Below, in pieces: positions 54,766-64,000 of a DNA stretch of 64,000 nucleotides. The DNA is taken from contig NZ_JAVRIE010000001.1 in NCBI RefSeq assembly GCF_031846165.1, forward strand, positions 806,001 through 870,000. Direction: 5' to 3'. The notes beneath the pieces are model-generated. The model ran no database searches and was not told the DNA's origin. It worked only from the letters and a program-made list of their open reading frames with translations. How positions within the stretch are numbered: the first letter of the stretch is position 1; each line of letters starts with the position of its first letter. A program made the translations under genes and the position numbers. Origin of the DNA: Glaciecola blandensis. Its GTDB lineage: Bacteria; Pseudomonadota; Gammaproteobacteria; Enterobacterales; Alteromonadaceae.

Positions 54766-55611
54766 ATGCTCGAAATCGGCAATATAAACAGTCTGTTAGT
54801 AATAGATATACTCCCCTTTGGTTACACGCTCGCAATCAGCGAAGATACCCCTAGCGAACAAAAAGTTTTCTTACCAATCGACGACGCAAAAGGTAAAAAG
54901 GAATTAGAACAAAGCGTTGATGCTTATGTTTACTACTCACAGGATGGTAGCCTGCATGCTAGCGAAAAGCCGATTGCTATCAAGGTGAATGATTTTGCAG
55001 TTCTCACATGTACCGGTGTGACCGATTTTGGTGCTTTTTTTGATTGGGGGTTAGAGAGAGACCTGTTAGTACCTAGGTCACTGCAACATAAGCCCTTAGA
55101 TGAGGGCTTGTCTTACGTTGTCTATCTCATACATGATGAAGACAATCATAAAATGATTGGTTGTACAAAACTCTATAGATTCTTGGAAGAAACGACAGAC
55201 GAACTTAGTCCAGGTGAAGAAGTTGACCTGCTAATATTCGATGAAACATCACTGGGCTTCAAAGCTGTGATCAATAAACGCTTTCAAGGCTTATTGTTTA
55301 AGAGCGATCTATTCAGAACAGTGAAGATTGGCGAGCGGTGTAAAGCCTACGTGAAAGAGGTTCGAGAAGATGGCAAAATCAATCTATCCTTACAAAAACT
55401 GGGTAGCAACGCACGCAAAGATCTAGCACAGCAAATTTTAGATGATCTCGAAGCTCATGGTGGATTGTCCACACTCACTGATAAAAGCCCATCAGAGGAA
55501 ATTCAAGCTCACTACCATGTGAGTAAAGGCGCGTACAAACGAGCGATTGGCAATTTGTACAAACAAAAGAAGATTACCATCAGTAAAACCCATATTAAGC
55601 TTAATAAATAA
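54766..55611 (+). CDS. cvfB: CvfB-family S1 RNA-binding protein
   Basis: The 281-residue protein has several S1-like beta-barrel domains. The central one has TGVTDFGAFFDWGLERDLLVP and the third KAYVKEVREDGKINLSLQ, followed by a C-terminal winged-helix-like region (HYHVSKGAYKRAIGNLYKQ). This architecture is that of CvfB/YitL, an RNA-binding regulator described in Staphylococcus. Its target in gammaproteobacteria is unknown. It is divergent from pxpA and is followed 19 bases later by the OsmC gene. Confidence 0.87.
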   Translation: MLEIGNINSLLVIDILPFGYTLAISEDTPSEQKVFLPIDDAKGKKELEQSVDAYVYYSQDGSLHASEKPIAIKVNDFAVLTCTGVTDFGAFFDWGLERDLLVPRSLQHKPLDEGLSYVVYLIHDEDNHKMIGCTKLYRFLEETTDELSPGEEVDLLIFDETSLGFKAVINKRFQGLLFKSDLFRTVKIGERCKAYVKEVREDGKINLSLQKLGSNARKDLAQQILDDLEAHGGLSTLTDKSPSEEIQAHYHVSKGAYKRAIGNLYKQKKITISKTHIKLNK

Positions 55612-55630
55612 CGATAGGATAAGATAAGAT

Positions 55631-56038
55631 ATGAAAGCAACTGTGACATGGCAGCCATCCGAAGAGGGTCTCGAATTTAACGGGGCAATGGACAATGGCA
55701 GAACCCTTAGTTTAGACGGCAACGGGAATGGACTTTCGCCTATGGAGTCGGTTCTGATCAGCGTCGGCGCTTGTTCGTCTGTTGATGTTGTTGAAATCAT
55801 GCGTAAGTCAAGACAGGACATGCATGGTTGCTATTGTGAATTAAGCGCTGAAAGAGCCGAAAGCGCTCCCAGAAAATTCACAGAAATTCACGCGCATTTT
55901 GTGGTAGTTGGAAATGACATCAACGAAAAACAACTTGCAAGAGCAGTACAATTGAGTACAGAAAAGTACTGTTCAGTAATGCTTATGCTCACAGGCAATG
56001 TCAACATCACGACAAGCTTCGAAGTAAAATCGTCATAG
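55631..56038 (+). CDS. OsmC family peroxiredoxin-like protein
   Basis: OsmC/Ohr-type proteins reduce organic hydroperoxides through two cysteines. The 135-residue protein has SVGACSSVDVVEIM and STEKYCSVMLML, placing the reactive and resolving Cys residues where the family has them. The YhfA-like subgroup is most likely given the short length and the WQPSEEGLEFNGAM start. It follows cvfB by 19 bases and probably shares its transcript. Confidence 0.87.
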   Translation: MKATVTWQPSEEGLEFNGAMDNGRTLSLDGNGNGLSPMESVLISVGACSSVDVVEIMRKSRQDMHGCYCELSAERAESAPRKFTEIHAHFVVVGNDINEKQLARAVQLSTEKYCSVMLMLTGNVNITTSFEVKSS

Positions 56039-56074
56039 GCGTATGATTAACTAACGCAAGAGGAAAGGTTTCAC

Positions 56075-57157
56075 ATGGGTGCAATAGCGAAGTTAATTCT
56101 ATTCATGTGCTTTACAATTTGTGTTTTTATTGCCGGCTATTTAGTCGGCAATCACCATTACTCCTTTTCCCCTACTACACTAAGTGATGCTAGCACTGAG
56201 TCTAAACAACTTCATTCTGTCAACACTTCACTCGAACAGAGCCCAGCAGCAAATACAAACAAAATCACTGCAGACAACATTCCGATTAGCGTTGTAAGTG
56301 ATGCAATAAAGGAAACGAACGAACTTAATACCGCAGAAGACAGTCCTCAGCTCATCAGCGGTAATAACGACGTATTGAGTCTATTTGACGAACTGATTTT
56401 TTACACTCAATCAAACGGCGACTATAGTTTATTTGGCAAAAAAATAGATGAAATACGACAAGTTTTAATTAATGACAGCGCTGAATTAGCAAGCTTGCTC
56501 GAGCACTTTGAACAAATCCCAATTGATTCTCAAGCGAATTATATGCTGGTATCGATACTCATGGGCCTCCCTCAAGAGCTTAGCCAAACTGCGATTATCC
56601 AAATATCAGAGAAAACGCTAAACAATAACTCAAACTCCAACAAAGCAGACTTTTTAGAGTTGATCGCCAGAACAGGTATTAAGTCGACAAACATAACCAA
56701 TGCGATTAAAGACATTGCTATTTATAGCGAGAATAATGAGGAAACGTTACGAGCACTGGACATGCTAATGCCTTACGAAATGTCGGTCGTTGAAAGTGAA
56801 CAAGTAAAGGAGCGTTTATCTATCGCGATCGCAGATAGTGAAACCGACAATCAGGCTTATTACTTCAGTCAGCTACTTCGGTTTAGCTCTGCAAGAGAGC
56901 GAGAACAGATAGCCAGCAGAGAATTTGATAAAGACGAACCTAACTATGCAATACAATCAAATATATTGGACGCACTGCAATCGGGTGTCATGGACCGAAG
57001 CCCGAAGCTAAAAGAGTCACTCTTAAACATTGCCAACGCTGACAATCATCCATTGCAAACCCAATCTATTTATACCCTACTTTACCGCTTTGACTTAAGC
57101 CAAACTGAGTATCAAAACTTAGTGAAAGGTAAAGATTTGGATTTGAACCGGTTTTAG
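56075..57157 (+). CDS. Membrane-anchored helical protein, family not recognised
   Basis: The 360-residue protein has one N-terminal hydrophobic helix (AKLILFMCFTICVFIAGYLVG), then a Ser/Thr/Asn-rich low-complexity linker (about 30-95). A mostly helical C-terminal domain follows, with regularly spaced Leu residues that resemble HEAT or TPR-like repeats. With no signal cleavage site it should be a bitopic inner-membrane protein with its body in the periplasm. No enzymatic motif was found. It lies 36 bases after the OsmC gene and may be the last gene of the cvfB group. Confidence 0.7.
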   Translation: MGAIAKLILFMCFTICVFIAGYLVGNHHYSFSPTTLSDASTESKQLHSVNTSLEQSPAANTNKITADNIPISVVSDAIKETNELNTAEDSPQLISGNNDVLSLFDELIFYTQSNGDYSLFGKKIDEIRQVLINDSAELASLLEHFEQIPIDSQANYMLVSILMGLPQELSQTAIIQISEKTLNNNSNSNKADFLELIARTGIKSTNITNAIKDIAIYSENNEETLRALDMLMPYEMSVVESEQVKERLSIAIADSETDNQAYYFSQLLRFSSAREREQIASREFDKDEPNYAIQSNILDALQSGVMDRSPKLKESLLNIANADNHPLQTQSIYTLLYRFDLSQTEYQNLVKGKDLDLNRF

Positions 57158-57235
57158 ATATTGCTCCAACATCAATATGCAAAGCCTCTAACACGCTCTT
57201 ACGAGCGCATTGATCATTCTACCTTATGCTAAAAA

Positions 57236-58711
57236 CTAATCATCTTCGGTGCTCTCGTCCAACAACTTCTGATCCAGAGACTTGGTTGGTGATACACCTA
57301 AGCTTTTAAACTGCTCAGCTTGTCTGACTAAATTTCCTCGGCCAGTTGAAAGCTTACTCATCGCACTCTCAAATGCTTTAGCGCTAGCTTCAATATTTCG
57401 CCCAATTTTATCCATGTCACCAACGAAACCATGAAACTTGTCATACATTTTGCGTGCTTGTTCCGCTATTTTGTTGGCGTTCTGATTTTGATACTCATAT
57501 TGCCAAATATTGTTAATGGTTCTTAAAGCAACCAGCAGATTTGTTGGGCTCACCAGCATAATCTGATTGTCTAAAGCAAATTTTATCAATTGCGGCTCAT
57601 GCTCAATCGCAGAGATAAATGCCGATTCAATGGGAATAAACATTAACACGTAGTCTAAGGTCCTTACTCCCTGTAAATCTTGATAGTCCTTTTTGCTCAA
57701 ACCTTTGATGTGTCCTCTCACAGACAGAATATGTTCTTTAATCGCGAGTTGTTTGCTTTCATCATTTTCTGCATTGACCAACTTTTCGTGCGCAATAAGA
57801 GATACCTTCGAGTCAATCACAATGTCTTTATCATTTGGTAGATGCACGACTACGTCAGGTTGATAACGCTTTCCTGCATCATCTTTGAGTGACTTTTGAG
57901 TTTCGTATTCATGGCCTTTTCTCAAGCCTGACTCTTTGAGGATCCTTTCAAGTACCAGTTCACCCCAATTACCTTGTATCTTATTATCTCCTTTCAGCGC
58001 ATTTGTGAGCGCAGAGGCCTCTTCGGTAATTTGTTTATTCAACTCTTTTAAGCCTAATATCTCTGTTTTAAGAGAGGCTCTTTCTTGACCCTCTTTCACA
58101 TACTGATCTGAGATTTGCTTTTTGAAGGTTTCAATCTGATCTTTTAACGGTGATAGGAGCTGATCGATACCAAGTTGACTTGTTTTAGTGAACTTTTCTG
58201 ATTTCTGTTCGAATATTTTATTGGCTAAATTCTCAAATTGTGTACTTAATTGCTTCTCCGCATTCTCTAAAAGAGAAAGTTTTTCAGAAAAGTTCACCCT
58301 TTCCTGATTGAAGCTTGCTTGTTGAGACTGAAATTTAGCTTGAAGATCACCTAACTCCTTCGAAACAGAGTCGATTTGTTTCTTTAATACGTCATTTTCT
58401 TTTTGCTGCCTGACCAATTCATCAGCTTTTTGGGATAAAATACCAATTTCTCGCTGATTGTCGGCAATAAACATCCGTTCTGCTTCTAACTTCATCGAAT
58501 AGTCATCTTCTACTTGCTGACTTTTTCTGAGTACCTCAACAAGTTCCGATTGCTTCTGATCGAAGGCTTGTTGTAATAATGCTTTTTCATGTGAAAGATT
58601 AATCAAGGCATTATGCTTTGCCCGTAAAATAAAGTACGCCACAACAATAATAAATAGCGCTGACGCTCCTGCGGCTATCGCAACTTCTTGATTTAAATAT
58701 GGCGTAATCAT
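57236..58711 (-). CDS. rmuC: RmuC domain-containing DNA recombination protein
   Basis: RmuC limits recombination at inverted repeats and is predicted to have a nuclease-like fold. The 491-residue protein has an N-terminal membrane helix (AIAAGASALFIIVVAYFIL), a long coiled-coil region (residues about 35-190) and the RmuC domain. Typical RmuC segments are NKIQGNWGELVLERILKESG, DVVVHLPNDKDIVIDSKVSL and YVLMFIPIESAFISA. It is convergent with the unrecognised membrane-anchored gene and lies downstream of the fumarase gene. Confidence 0.93.
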   Translation of the reverse strand: MITPYLNQEVAIAAGASALFIIVVAYFILRAKHNALINLSHEKALLQQAFDQKQSELVEVLRKSQQVEDDYSMKLEAERMFIADNQREIGILSQKADELVRQQKENDVLKKQIDSVSKELGDLQAKFQSQQASFNQERVNFSEKLSLLENAEKQLSTQFENLANKIFEQKSEKFTKTSQLGIDQLLSPLKDQIETFKKQISDQYVKEGQERASLKTEILGLKELNKQITEEASALTNALKGDNKIQGNWGELVLERILKESGLRKGHEYETQKSLKDDAGKRYQPDVVVHLPNDKDIVIDSKVSLIAHEKLVNAENDESKQLAIKEHILSVRGHIKGLSKKDYQDLQGVRTLDYVLMFIPIESAFISAIEHEPQLIKFALDNQIMLVSPTNLLVALRTINNIWQYEYQNQNANKIAEQARKMYDKFHGFVGDMDKIGRNIEASAKAFESAMSKLSTGRGNLVRQAEQFKSLGVSPTKSLDQKLLDESTEDD

Positions 58712-58883
58712 GCAATCACTCTCTTTTTATTGTTTTTGTCGATTGGCGATATTATTGAATGGTTGAACAGGAAATTCTATAAATGAAATTCTTATGATAA
58801 AGCGCAGCCTTGAATGACTGCGGCTATGCTTAACACTTGCCTGTAGCCACTCTAGTAAACCTCACTTGAGTGGCTAACAACGC

Positions 58884-60419
58884 TTATACTTTTGCTTTTA
58901 ATGCAGCATCTAAATCTGCAATTTTCGCTTTCCAGATAGCTGGGCCGGTTTGATGAGCATTTGCACCAGAACTATCGACAGCAACAGTGACTGGCATATC
59001 CACAACATCAAACTCGTAGATCGCTTCCATACCTAAGTCTTCGAAAGCAACCACGCGTGATTTTTTGATTGCTTTGGACACTAAATATGCTGCTCCACCA
59101 ACCGCCATTAAATACACAGCCTTGTGCTTTGCGATACTTTCTACTGTCGATGGGCCACGCTCAGCTTTTCCAATCATGCCGATGAGGCCAGTTTGCTCTA
59201 GCATCATGTCGGTAAACTTGTCCATGCGAGTTGCCGTTGTTGGGCCTGCTGGACCAACTGCTTCATCACCTACCGCATCAACTGGCCCCACGTAGTAAAT
59301 AAATCTATTTGTCAAATCTACGCCATCGGGCAAGCCTTCGCCGTTGTCTAACATCGTTTGAATTCGCTTGTGTGCCGCATCACGCCCCGTTAACATTTTC
59401 CCACTTAACAAGACAGTTTCACCCACCTTCCACTCTTGAATGTCGTCTTTAGTAATATCGTCAAGATTCACTCTTCGTGTATCTTTACCTACTTCCCACG
59501 TAATTTCTGGCCAATCTTCTAGTTTAGGTGCTTCCAATTCTGAAGGACCAGAACCATCAAGATAGAAGTGTGCATGTCTGGTAGCAGCACAATTGGGGAT
59601 CATCGCAACGGGTTTAGACGCGGCATGAGTTGGTACAGATTTGATTTTGATATCAACCACCGTCGTTAGGCCTCCTAGGCCCTGTGCACCAATGCCGAGG
59701 TCATTCACTTTCTTAAATATATCAAGACGGAGTTTTTCTTCAGTCGTCTCAGCGCCTCGCTCCATCAACTCTTGAATATCGACAGGGTCCATCAAACTTT
59801 CTTTTGCTAGAACTGCAGCTTTTTCAGCTGTTCCACCAATACCTATGCCTAGCATGCCAGGTGGACACCAGCCCGCTCCCATCGTAGGTAGCGTTTTTAC
59901 TACCCATTCAGCGATATCATCACTTGGATTGAGCATGACCATTTTAGACTTATTCTCTGAACCACCGCCTTTTGCAGCAATCATGACTTCGATTTTATTG
60001 CCACTGACAGTATCCATATGAACTACCGCTGGCGTATTGTCTTTGGTATTTTTTCTTGCACCGGCAGGATCCGATACAATCGACGCTCTCAAGGGGTTGT
60101 CTGGGTTCAAATATGCGCGACGAGTCCCCTCATCGACCATTTCTTGCACAGTCATATCTGTTTTATCCCAAGTCACCCCCATGCCTATTTTAACAAAGCA
60201 GGTCACAATACCCGTATCTTGGCACAGTGGTCTTTTACCTTCAGCTGACATACGAGAGTTGATCAAGATTTGCGCCATCGCATCTTTTGCGGCTTGGCTT
60301 TCTTCTCGATTGTAAGCGGCTTCAACTGCTTTTACGTAATCTAATGGATGGTAATAAGAAATGAATTGAAGCGCATCCTCGATGCTGTCTATAAAGTCTT
60401 GTTGACGAATGACTGTCAT
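58884..60419 (-). CDS. fumA: Class I fumarate hydratase (4Fe-4S)
   Basis: Class I fumarase converts fumarate to malate in the TCA cycle with a labile 4Fe-4S cluster. The protein is about 511 residues and carries the three cluster Cys segments RPLCQDTGIVTCF, GAGWCPPGMLG and IPNCAATRHAHF. It has the fused alpha and beta domains of FumA/FumB-type enzymes. The start is ATG at 60419 with AGGGGA upstream; a frame beginning at 60458 adds 13 unlikely residues. It is divergent from pabB. Confidence 0.93.
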   Translation of the reverse strand: MTVIRQQDFIDSIEDALQFISYYHPLDYVKAVEAAYNREESQAAKDAMAQILINSRMSAEGKRPLCQDTGIVTCFVKIGMGVTWDKTDMTVQEMVDEGTRRAYLNPDNPLRASIVSDPAGARKNTKDNTPAVVHMDTVSGNKIEVMIAAKGGGSENKSKMVMLNPSDDIAEWVVKTLPTMGAGWCPPGMLGIGIGGTAEKAAVLAKESLMDPVDIQELMERGAETTEEKLRLDIFKKVNDLGIGAQGLGGLTTVVDIKIKSVPTHAASKPVAMIPNCAATRHAHFYLDGSGPSELEAPKLEDWPEITWEVGKDTRRVNLDDITKDDIQEWKVGETVLLSGKMLTGRDAAHKRIQTMLDNGEGLPDGVDLTNRFIYYVGPVDAVGDEAVGPAGPTTATRMDKFTDMMLEQTGLIGMIGKAERGPSTVESIAKHKAVYLMAVGGAAYLVSKAIKKSRVVAFEDLGMEAIYEFDVVDMPVTVAVDSSGANAHQTGPAIWKAKIADLDAALKAKV

Positions 60420-60526
60420 GTTGTCCCCTGTTTTTTCAAAGAATAATATTGTTTTCACACTGAGAGAAGTATACTACTTAACGAACTATTTTTTCGCTAT
60501 AAAACTGAATATTTCCGAGGATTGTT

Positions 60527-61972
60527 TTGTCAGTACCTTTACACATTATCGACGTACCCGCTTTGGACAGCATGTCCGCGGCAAGTGTCTTTGAAGCCTT
60601 TCAAGAACAACCATGGGCAATCCTACTTGATACCTGCAACAATCAGTTGAGTGACGGTAGATACGATATTATTGTCTACTCACCCGTTGTAAAGCTAGTA
60701 CAAGAATCTACACTTTTAGTCGAAAGTGCTGAGCAATCATGGCAAAGCCTACTCAATAAAGATCGTGCTTCGAGTGAAACAGAGGCAAGTTGTCCTTTTG
60801 AGCGTATTTCTGAAATTCATCAGCGCTTCTGTGATTCAGTGCAAATACAAGAAGAAACAACACTTCCTTTTTTATGTGGTGCTCTCGGTTTCTTCAATTA
60901 CGACCTCAATACCCGTCTAGCAGATATCCCAGATGCCAATCCGAAGCAATATAGCACGCCGGATAGTTGCGTTGGTATTTACGATCAAAGTCTCATATTT
61001 GATAATAAGCTGAATAAAGTGTTCTGTTGTTATCTTGATGAAAGTCGGGCAACGGAAATGATTCGTTTGGCAACTCAACCACTTAAATCAAAGGCACCAG
61101 CCTCTTCAACTCAGTTTGCCTTAAGCTCAGAATGGACATCGAACCTGAGTGTCGATGACTATCAGAAAAATTTATCGAAAGTTGATGATTACCTGCATTC
61201 AGGTGATTGTTATCAGATTAATTTTGCACAGCGTTTTAATGCTTCTTACACTGGGAGTGAATGGCTTGCGTATAAACGTTTACGAGAAGTAAATAAAGCG
61301 CCTTTTTCTGCTTTTATCCGTTTAGAAGATGCTTGCATTATGAGCGTGTCTCCCGAGCGTTTTCTTCAAGTGAAATCAGGACAAGTTGAGACCAAACCAA
61401 TAAAGGGAACAAGAAAACGAGCGAAAGATGAGTTTGAAGATAAAAAGCTGAGCGAGGAACTACTGCATTCTGAAAAAGACCGAGCAGAGAACCTCATGAT
61501 CGTAGATCTACTTCGAAACGATCTGAGCAAACACTGTTTGCCTCATTCGGTTAAGGTCCCCGCCTTGTTTGCTTTAGAAAGTTATCCAGCAGTGCATCAC
61601 ATGGTAAGCACTGTATTGGGCGAATTAAAGGCTGACGCAACGCCGCTTACCTTATTAAAAGGCGCTTTTCCTGGCGGTTCGATTACGGGCGCCCCAAAAA
61701 TCAGAGCGATGCAAATTATACAAGAGTTAGAGCCCGACAAGCGCAGTATTTATTGCGGCAGCATTGGTTATATTGGCGTTCGCCAGGATATGGATACAAA
61801 CATTTGTATTCGAACAGTCTTGGCTGAGAACAATAATCTATATTGCTGGGCTGGCGGCGGCATCGTATTGGATTCGGATATTAGCGCTGAGTACCAAGAG
61901 AGTTTGGATAAAGTAGCCAAAATACTCCCTGTTCTTGCAGAAAGTTTAGAGGTACCCTTTACGCATGAATGA
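60527..61972 (+). CDS. pabB: Aminodeoxychorismate synthase component I
   Basis: PabB adds ammonia to chorismate to form 4-amino-4-deoxychorismate for folate synthesis, with a glutaminase partner PabA. The 481-residue protein has the chorismate-binding core: KPIKGTRKRAKDE with the PIKGT lysine typical of PabB, SEKDRAENLMIVDLLRNDL, and FPGGSITGAPKIRAMQI. The start is TTG at 60527 with GAGG (60517-60520) 6 bases upstream. It overlaps the next gene by eight bases. Confidence 0.93.
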   Translation: MSVPLHIIDVPALDSMSAASVFEAFQEQPWAILLDTCNNQLSDGRYDIIVYSPVVKLVQESTLLVESAEQSWQSLLNKDRASSETEASCPFERISEIHQRFCDSVQIQEETTLPFLCGALGFFNYDLNTRLADIPDANPKQYSTPDSCVGIYDQSLIFDNKLNKVFCCYLDESRATEMIRLATQPLKSKAPASSTQFALSSEWTSNLSVDDYQKNLSKVDDYLHSGDCYQINFAQRFNASYTGSEWLAYKRLREVNKAPFSAFIRLEDACIMSVSPERFLQVKSGQVETKPIKGTRKRAKDEFEDKKLSEELLHSEKDRAENLMIVDLLRNDLSKHCLPHSVKVPALFALESYPAVHHMVSTVLGELKADATPLTLLKGAFPGGSITGAPKIRAMQIIQELEPDKRSIYCGSIGYIGVRQDMDTNICIRTVLAENNNLYCWAGGGIVLDSDISAEYQESLDKVAKILPVLAESLEVPFTHE

Positions 61973-62558
61973 AAAAGACTTCCTTGCTAAATTTCATCTA
62001 CCTTGGTCTGGCGGCCCTGCACACGACTTCCCGTTCCCAGCAAGCACGAGGCCTGCTGCGGTATTAATATGCTTACAACCACCTTTCGATGACTTACAGG
62101 TATTATTTACTCAACGTGCTATGCATTTAAATCATCATGCGGGACAGATTAGCTTTCCTGGTGGTAAATTTGAAGATACTGATGCTAGCTTAATTGATAC
62201 CGCTCTGCGAGAGGCCCAAGAGGAAATTGGGCTACCGCCTGAAAATGTGCGCATACTAGGTACCCTACCCGAATATAAAACCATAAGTGGCTTTGCCGTG
62301 CTTCCAGTAATCGGTATTATTGATGAGAGCATGGACCTCGAGTCCGATCTTCAAATAGATCCGAACGAAGTCAGTCGTATATTTCAGGTGCCATTAGCTC
62401 ATTTGATGCAAAAAGATAATTACTATGTGCATCATGTTGAGCGCCGAAAACAAAAATTCCCCGTGTACTTCATTCAGTTCGGCAACGATGTCATATGGGG
62501 AGCGACCGCCGGTATGACAGCTCTTTTGAGTCGACACCTCGATTTTTATACCAAATAA
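61965..62558 (+). CDS. nudL: NUDIX CoA pyrophosphatase
   Basis: NudL/YeaB-type NUDIX hydrolases cleave CoA to phosphopantetheine and 3',5'-ADP. The 197-residue protein has the NUDIX box GGKFEDTDASLIDTALREA followed by QEEIG. Upstream of it lies the CoA-specific stretch LNHHAGQISFPGG. It overlaps pabB by eight bases, an arrangement that couples translation and is common for pabB-nudL in related genomes as far as I recall. Confidence 0.9.
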   Translation: MNEKDFLAKFHLPWSGGPAHDFPFPASTRPAAVLICLQPPFDDLQVLFTQRAMHLNHHAGQISFPGGKFEDTDASLIDTALREAQEEIGLPPENVRILGTLPEYKTISGFAVLPVIGIIDESMDLESDLQIDPNEVSRIFQVPLAHLMQKDNYYVHHVERRKQKFPVYFIQFGNDVIWGATAGMTALLSRHLDFYTK

Positions 62559-62712
62559 TAGTGGTACTAGCCGCCTTTTTAAAGTGCCAACTTGCCCAGT
62601 ACGAGCTAACATACCATTAACAAATCTCATGCAAGCCATTAGCATTTCTCATTTGTTAATTTGCTATTCTATGTAAAACTGAATGCGGAATTAATAAACG
62701 GTATATATTGTT

Positions 62713-64000
62713 ATGATCAGTGTTTTCGATATGTTTAAGATTGGTGTTGGACCTTCGAGTTCACATACAGTTGGTCCGATGCGCGCGGCAGTCGAATTTT
62801 GCGATTATCTGCGAACAAGTGAGCAACTGACTGATGTTACAGCAGTCAAAACAGAGTTATATGGATCTTTGGGCCAAACCGGCAAAGGTCATGGAACGGG
62901 TAAAGCTGTCATCTTAGGCCTAATGGGTTTCTTGCCGGATAATGTGCCTGTTAAAAAAGTCGATGCTATGCTCAGTGAAGTCGATAGCACTCAAGTACTA
63001 AGGCTTAATAACGAACACGAAATTGCATTTCCACGAGATGGCGCTATTGTATTTCATCGACGAAAAACACTATCACTCCACTCTAATGGCATGACCTTTT
63101 TTGCATATCGCGGCACAGAGTGTGTCGCGCAAAAAACCTATTACTCAATTGGCGGCGGATTCATCGTTGAAGAATCTGAGTTCGCTGCGCAAAAGGCAGA
63201 AAAATTCGCTGAACAACAAGTAGATGCCCCCTTTCCTTTCTCAACTGCAGCAGAGTTACTCAGTATTTGTCATGAAAACGGATTCTCGATCAGTACCTTA
63301 ATGATGCGGAACGAGTTGTCTTTGATATCTGAAGAGGAATTACAAGGACGCTTACTTAAAATTTGGCAAGTCATGCAAGAGTGTGTAGAAAATGGCATTA
63401 GTACTGAAGGTATTCTGCCAGGTGGCCTGAAAGTGCATAGACGAGCGTCTGGACTGTATAGAAAGCTAAAAAATGAAAACAGTAATGACCCAATGCAAGC
63501 CATGGACTGGGTCAACTTATTTGCCTTAGCGGTGAATGAGGAAAATGCAGCGGGCGGCAGAGTGGTAACCGCGCCGACAAATGGTGCTGCTGGCATTATT
63601 CCGGCGGTCTTGTGCTACTTCAATAAATTTATCAGACCTGTCGACGACGATACAGCTTGTCGATATCTACTCACTGCTGCTGCCATTGGTATTTTGTACA
63701 AGAAGAATGCGTCGATTTCAGGCGCAGAAGTAGGCTGTCAGGGTGAAGTTGGCGTGGCTTGCTCAATGGCTGCTGGCGCATTGACTGAAATTTTAGGTGG
63801 CTCTGTGCTTGCTGTTGAAAACGCAGCTGAGATTGGCATGGAGCATAACTTAGGACTTACCTGTGACCCAGTTGGTGGTTTGGTTCAAGTGCCTTGTATC
63901 GAGCGAAATGCTATGGGTGCCATTAAAGCCATCAACGCCTCGCGCTTAGCATTTAGAGGGACCGGAAACCATAAAGTATCACTAGATAAAGTCATCAAGA
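62713..64000 (+). CDS. sdaA: L-serine dehydratase (4Fe-4S), 3' end cut by the window
   Basis: SdaA deaminates L-serine to pyruvate and ammonia using a 4Fe-4S cluster. The visible 429 residues begin MISVFDMFKIGVGPSSSHTV, the family N-terminus with its SSSHT motif. They include the cluster Cys segments VGCQGEVGVACSMAAG, LTCDPVGGLVQVPC and the following Ala/Gly-rich region. The family is about 455 residues, so roughly 25 are missing at the C-terminus. The start is ATG at 62713. The 154 bases upstream hold its promoter, but no clear consensus was seen. Confidence 0.95.
   Translation, partial: MISVFDMFKIGVGPSSSHTVGPMRAAVEFCDYLRTSEQLTDVTAVKTELYGSLGQTGKGHGTGKAVILGLMGFLPDNVPVKKVDAMLSEVDSTQVLRLNNEHEIAFPRDGAIVFHRRKTLSLHSNGMTFFAYRGTECVAQKTYYSIGGGFIVEESEFAAQKAEKFAEQQVDAPFPFSTAAELLSICHENGFSISTLMMRNELSLISEEELQGRLLKIWQVMQECVENGISTEGILPGGLKVHRRASGLYRKLKNENSNDPMQAMDWVNLFALAVNEENAAGGRVVTAPTNGAAGIIPAVLCYFNKFIRPVDDDTACRYLLTAAAIGILYKKNASISGAEVGCQGEVGVACSMAAGALTEILGGSVLAVENAAEIGMEHNLGLTCDPVGGLVQVPCIERNAMGAIKAINASRLAFRGTGNHKVSLDKVIK

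Noticed and set aside
57194..57207. CGCTC/GAGCG hairpin between the unrecognised membrane-anchored gene and rmuC
   Set aside because: A 5-bp stem without a T-run is too weak to call a terminator.
58846..58874. GCCACTC/GAGTGGC repeat just downstream of the fumarase gene
   Set aside because: It has a 15-base loop and no T-run on the minus strand, so it was not listed as a terminator.
1..64000. CRISPR arrays, tRNA/rRNA genes, prophage or complete insertion sequences
   Set aside because: No regularly spaced repeats, no cloverleaf-like or rRNA-like sequence, and no transposase, integrase or phage genes were seen.

Overview
The window is a stretch of chromosome from a marine-type gammaproteobacterium, most likely of the order Alteromonadales (Colwelliaceae, Alteromonadaceae or Shewanella-like). 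The evidence is indirect: moderate-to-low GC, CysK, RlmJ, Fur and FldA of gammaproteobacterial type, a rhombosortase with a GlyGly-CTERM protease, TonB-dependent uptake, several secreted peptidases and a LiuR-like operator at the electron-transfer flavoprotein genes. The genus cannot be fixed by eye. No tRNA, rRNA, CRISPR array, prophage or intact insertion sequence was seen. About 50 protein genes fill nearly the whole window; the two ends cut through rlmJ and sdaA.

Layout. 1-4634 (minus): truncated rlmJ and the branched-chain 2-oxoacid dehydrogenase operon bkdA1-bkdA2-bkdB. 5050-10748 (plus): a 1388-residue secreted subtilisin-like protease with a GlyGly-CTERM tail, then a MATE exporter. 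10806-13593 (minus): MoxR ATPase, VWA protein and RluF-type pseudouridine synthase. 13832-15404 (plus): cysK with a long leader inverted repeat, and a small lipoprotein. 15443-17944 (minus): gamma-glutamyltransferase and an enoyl-CoA hydratase-like protein. 18070-18663 (plus): rhombosortase, the expected processing enzyme for the protease tail. 18740-26355: an S9 peptidase lipoprotein, a periplasmic glutathione peroxidase, an azoreductase, a cystathionine-synthase-family enzyme, an NRDE protein and an aromatic aminotransferase. 26445-31315 (minus): a compact operon of acyl-CoA dehydrogenase, CurA-like reductase, two SDRs and YaiI, divergent from a TonB receptor. 33967-34051: a REP-like inverted repeat. 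34052-39279 (minus): an RND pump with its adaptor, and a CPBP-type membrane protein. 39407-45182: moaE, etfBA divergent from the ETF-quinone oxidoreductase gene, a YbfF-like esterase, a DUF2788 protein and fldA. 45473-51162: M14 peptidase, chemoreceptor and fur. 51235-54677 (minus): pxpABC with a D-amino-acid transaminase. 54766-64000: CvfB, OsmC, an unrecognised membrane-anchored protein, RmuC, class I fumarase, PabB, a NUDIX CoA pyrophosphatase and truncated sdaA.

How the genes fit together. The content suits an organism that digests protein outside the cell and oxidises amino acids and acyl-CoAs. Secreted or envelope peptidases (S8, S9, M14, gamma-glutamyltransferase) release peptides and amino acids. 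Bkd, the aromatic aminotransferase, serine dehydratase, the D-amino-acid transaminase and 5-oxoprolinase feed their carbon inward. Acyl-CoA dehydrogenase electrons pass through EtfAB and ETF-QO to quinone. Most of the rest is housekeeping. The least explained parts are the MoxR/VWA pair, the acyl-CoA dehydrogenase/reductase/SDR operon facing a TonB receptor, the leader structures upstream of the S8 protease and cysK, and the REP-like element.
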